DNA from: Myxocyprinus asiaticus | Lineage: Eukaryota; Chordata; Actinopteri; Cypriniformes; Catostomidae | Direction of reading: 5' to 3' | Assembly: GCF_019703515.2 (NCBI RefSeq) | Contig: NC_059348.1 | Location: 23,236,156-23,300,155 of the forward strand | DNA length: 64,000 nt | Shown here: positions 59,911 through 64,000 of the stretch, piece by piece | How the letters are laid out: every line of letters starts with the position of its first letter | Position numbering within the stretch: the first letter of the stretch is position 1 | Made by a program: the position numbers and the translations under genes | The notes under the pieces: generated by a model | What the model was told of the DNA's origin: nothing | Database searches by the model: none | The model's input: only the letters and a program-made list of their open reading frames with translations

Positions 59911-60097
59911 ATGGTGGCGTAGTGGACTAAAGCACTGAACTGGTAAGCAAAAGGTTGTTGGTTCAATCCCCACAACCATCAGCCATCTTGAGCAAGGCAC
60001 TTAACTCCAGGTTGCTCCAGGGGGATTGTCCCTGTAATAAGTGCACTGTAAGTCACTTTGGATAAAAGCGTCTGCCAAATGCATAAATGTAAATGTA
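59911..60097 (+). mobile_element. tRNA-derived SINE, GGATAAAAGCGTCTGCC tail, copy 2
   Basis: GTAGTGGACTAAAGCACTGA head, GGTTCAATCCCC B box, and the same tail as 32984-33175. Confidence 0.75.
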
Positions 60098-62296
60098 AAC
60101 ACTGAAGCATATTAGCATAGCATAACATTTAGTGCTTTTTAGCATTAAATCCTAAAATGCCTTGATTTTGGCATCTAGCAGGTAATAAAAAATGTTTCCT
60201 GGGCAGACAGACAACAGCAGATGTGGAAGGCGAGAGAAGTTTAGCACTGTTATAGCCGCTCTGAAAAAATGACCCTAATGAAATTGCAGGGAGCGATTCA
60301 TTTGTTACTCTCTACTGGTTATGTCAAAAAAAAAAAAAAGCAAGCATGAAACAGCGATGCCAATTTAAAATGCTTAAAGCAATCAAACTAGCTAAAACTA
60401 ATTATTGGGACAAACAGCGTCCCGACTTTAAGTCTGTTTACTGTTAGCTATGCGTTATAGGTATTGTGTTGAGAGAGACAGCACAGTTGCAATAAACATG
60501 GTGCATTTTGGAGAATATATGATAATTTAACTGAGATGAATTCATCTGAACAATTTAACAGCAGTGAACTGTAATCTGTCTCACGGCACTGAGAAAGAAC
60601 AGACGACAGTCTTTTAAGATGGAAAATCAAATTATAAAACGAACAGTGTCCCGTGGCCATTTTTCCAATTTCCTATTTTTAACATGAGCATAAAATCTAA
60701 AATACGAACAAATGGTTTTGTAAATGATTAATGAAATAAGTCGTTTTTCCGATTTTAAATTCTTAATTGAATATGGAAAGAACAAATGATACACAGATTA
60801 CTATTTAAGAGTGGTAAGGCACTGTGGGCATGCTGCGTTAGCTTAGAGAGTGAAAGGCGGTGGATGGTGGGTTTGCCTGCCAGACACAAAACAACACTTT
60901 ATTTTTCATATCACAAAGGTAGTCTTTAGAGGAATTCACTTTAGAAAGGTGAAGTGTGTAATGTGTACGCCATTAGCAGCACTTAACTGAATTGCAACCA
61001 AACAGGTGATGAAAAATTAGCTGTCATCAAACAAGTGATGATCACTTGTGTGTGACTTTATTTTTGATATTATTTATCTGTATAATTTGAACATCTGAAG
61101 TACCTTATTTTGTTGTGGATGTCCCAATATGGATACAGAGAGCTAAATAAAAGAATCAAATTATATTTTGGTTGCATTTGAGCGCAATTTTTTTTTGAAC
61201 TGATTGTGTAAAATAGGCACTTAATATCAGAATATCGATCGCAGGCCCCCGAATCGAATCATATCGCGGCAGACTTTGAAGTATCAAGGCCAAGAGAATC
61301 GATTCAAGATCGTATCATGATAAATGTCCGATTTACACCCCTAATTTGTAAGATGTTCTTCTAAAGAGGAAGCTTCAGTGCATCCCTAATTATAAACTGT
61401 AAAGTGTCAGTGAGCGCATTTACATAACCGATTATACTTAAGCCGACAAAATGTGTGGTCATTTCAACACCTTAAACAGTTTTCCTTTATCCGGTTAAGG
61501 TCACAAACGGTTGAAACACAACCTGATCAACATGGGCAGATTACTGCCTATTAATCCGATTTCACATTGCATGTAAACACCTTTCTCATCATTTTTACCA
61601 ACTTATCCAATGTGCGCAAGAGTTGTGCAGATGCCCGTTTACAATTACACATCTCATGTGAATACAGTTTTCTTGTGTCTGACTTTTTTTTTAATAAGTT
61701 GGTTTTGGCTAGTTATCCGCGTACTGACACACTCACTAAAACAAGCACCTAAAAAGCCTATATGAATGATTTCTGTGTGCAAGTTAATAAAGGGTGGTGG
61801 TTAACTAGTGTCAATTCAGATAAGACTATGCCACACCCTTAAGATCTCAAACACACAGCGTTTCCTTCACATCCAAACTCAGTCTGGCCATTTCTCCACA
61901 ATCTCTTGGCTCTGCAAAGAAAGGGAGTTGAGCAGCTGGGAAGCTCAGACCAGGGGTTATAGAGATGTAGTGTTCTCATTCTGGAATAGATCTGGGGGTG
62001 TCTGTCTGCCCCCTGTGACCCTCACACAACAGAGCAGGACTTAACATCCAGCCCTGTGTTTTTGATCCCACCAGATGGCAACCAATAAACATGTCCCTAA
62101 AAAGACTCGACTTTCTTGGTGAGAGTAGGTGGGGGAGGAAGTGTCATGCTAGGGAACTAAAGCACGTGGGGAATGCAGAGTCTGACAGACGGGCACCCTA
62201 CTTGGCTTGCATAGCCTTCAAAATATAATACAGCAACCATTTTTCTCCTCCACATATCCAATTTGGTTTTAATAATAACCCCTTTTTCACTACGAC

Positions 62297-62982
62297 CCCG
62301 TTTGCACCTGGTATTAAGATGTGTTTTGGGTGATCCGATCACATGTGGTCAGGTGAGACACATCGCTATTTACACCTAGTCACTAAATGTGCCTCCTGTG
62401 ACCACTTGTGTTCGGATTTCAAGAGGAGGGTCTGGGTTTAATGACGACATACAAAAAAACTCAAGACAAAAAACAAAACAAAAACGCACAGGCTTTTCTC
62501 CCAGATGCAGCTGAAACTGAATCTAAGCACAAACGCAACAAATCTCCATTATTTTAGTGTAGTACATGTATTGAAGAAGCTTAAGATGTTCGCGCTTCTC
62601 ATTTCTGTCTTTGCACGTTGATATCGGACAAAATCCATTACGTTCTCGCACTTGTGTATGCATGCGCTTTTTCAAATTTTCCAATCGGACGGTTATTTCC
62701 TTTTGAACCACTCATAACCAGCAAAGTTTAAACTCTTGTGTTAGCACAGCGGTTGACTGACAGGTGATGGGTGGCACTTCGCTGCTGCAGGGACGCATTC
62801 AGGACCGATTCGTGTTTACACCTCAAATGTGTTGTAGTTACATGCATTTTTGACCACATTCGTGTGTGTTTTTTGTGATCCGATCACAAAATGTTTCAGA
62901 CCCCATTTAGACCTGTATTTAACACTGACATGTGATCGGATCACCCAAAATGCATATTAATACCAGAAGTAAACGGGGTTTA
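62297..62982. mobile_element. MITE with CCCCGTTTGCACCTGG ends
   Basis: Left CCCCGTTTGCACCTGGTATT with GGGTGATCCGATCACATG; right CATGTGATCGGATCACCC with AGTAAACGGGG. Long inverted ends, non-coding. Confidence 0.7.
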
Positions 62983-62994
62983 TAAATCTTGACA

Positions 62995-63420
62995 TCATGA
63001 TTTCAAGCTCGATTTCACTTCCAAGCACCATCTAGCGCCTTGCACATGCATCAAGCACTAGCAAGTGTAATTGAGCTTGAAATCATGATCGTGCCAATTG
63101 ACTGCAATGGCAAGATGTAGGCTACAATGAAAAGTTACATTTTTGTCTAATCTCACCCAAAATCCATTTGATCGCTTCAGAAGGCATGGATTTAGCCACT
63201 GAAGTCTTGAGTACTTTTATGCTGCCTTTGTGCTTTCTGGATCTTTAAAGTTTTAGTCATTATTCACTTGCTTCATCTCACATACGCAGAGCTGAGATAT
63301 TCTTAATTTGTGTTTTGCAAAAGAAAGAAAGTCATACTCATCTGGGATGGCATTAGGGTAAATGCATGAAAGAATTGCCATTTTTGTGTGAACTACTCCT
63401 TTAAAGGGCAAGTTCACCCC
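62995..63420. mobile_element. palindromic MITE, related to 36719-37230
   Basis: Centre holds GATTTCAAGCTCGATTTCAC and its near-inverse GTGTAATTGAGCTTGAAATC. The outer right end is GTGTGAACTACTCCTTTAAA. Confidence 0.65.
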
Positions 63421-64000
63421 CTGGATTTGATTTTTTGGGGCATTTTTACCTTTGAGGACATTTCATGGTTAATTATCAATTTATTAATACAGTTTCTCAA
63501 GATTAAGAATTTACTACCTCTTACCCTAACATTTAAATCAATCAACTCTTATTTTGTGCCATAATATGTATAGTCTAACTAGGAGTAAAATAGAATACTA
63601 AGAACTATCAGATGTTACAGATAAACAATATCACAGAAGAATTTATTACAAGGGCATTTTTGCCCTGCTATTTTGAATTTCAGGGGCATTTTGGTCGCAT
63701 TATTTCCTTAATTCCCCTTAATTTCAGAACATATCTGCACCTGATATTCAGGAATCAGGTCAGAGATTGCAGCTAACAGTTCAAGAAACAAAACCAGACC
63801 AGCGGCAATCATTAAGAAACTAAACCAACTGAGACAAACCCAGTGTATGATTCATGTGACCTGATAATGCCACGAGAAAATAATCAATTAATTGATAACT
63901 TGATGAAATCCTCAAGATACTGAAACATTGACACTGGAGGCAACCAGTTTGTTCCTTTAGGCAGGGCCATAGTTAGTGGGGTGAAAGGTGGTAACGATTC

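Larger units (their letters stand above)
58165..64000 (-). other. eif4g1 5' leader, 5' intron or upstream region
   Basis: The first coding exon extends upstream as leader, probably to an acceptor at about 58190-58197 (GGCAGGCAG). Beyond that no exon, promoter or CpG island is clear. Contains the SINE at 59911, repeats shared with 9128-9200 (59270-59350), and two MITEs (62297, 63000). Confidence 0.4.

Overview
The window is vertebrate, most likely teleost, genomic DNA. Genes are split into many short exons with GT-AG introns, introns are AT-rich, and the sequence is packed with fish-type transposons (Tc1-like, hAT-like, tRNA-derived SINEs, L2-type LINE tails, palindromic MITEs). Repeat style suggests a cypriniform fish, but that is inference. 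No long uninterrupted reading frame encodes a whole protein, so every gene was rebuilt by hand from splice sites, reading phase and remembered vertebrate proteins.

Three protein genes are present, in the order and orientation I remember for human 3q27 (EIF4G1 > FAM131A > < CLCN2), here reversed. (1) The 3' end of clcn2 (ClC-2 chloride channel) lies on + at about 477-3137 in four coding exons, with an unusually long C-terminal tail. (2) fam131a lies on - at 11169-15460 in four solid coding exons; its 5' end is unresolved and perhaps lies near 19.4-19.8 kb. It is tail-to-tail with clcn2. (3) The complete coding region of eif4g1 (translation initiation scaffold eIF4GI) lies on - at 22649-58164. 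I rebuilt 31 coding exons, including a 21-nt microexon. They stay in phase throughout and total 4950 nt (1649 codons plus stop), with PABP-binding, eIF4E-binding, MIF4G, MA3 and W2 regions in the usual order. A further in-frame 111-nt Gly/Arg-rich cassette exon is predicted at 48281-48391.

Three box C/D snoRNA copies resembling SNORD66, which is hosted by human EIF4G1, lie in three separate introns of this gene (27101-27180, 29043-29120, 34845-34920). The middle copy keeps a 12-bp match to 18S rRNA upstream of box D'.

The remainder is intronic or intergenic repeat. Three Tc1-like foldback elements carry remnants of the transposase N-terminus. Two related hAT-like elements have recognisable 8-bp target duplications, and each contains a SINE. 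Two further hAT-like elements share internal sequence. A very large, nearly perfect inverted repeat sits at 27571-28360, and there are several MITE families and simple repeats. The last 5.8 kb (58.2-64 kb) is upstream sequence or 5' intron of eif4g1 with repeats and no coding signal that I can support.
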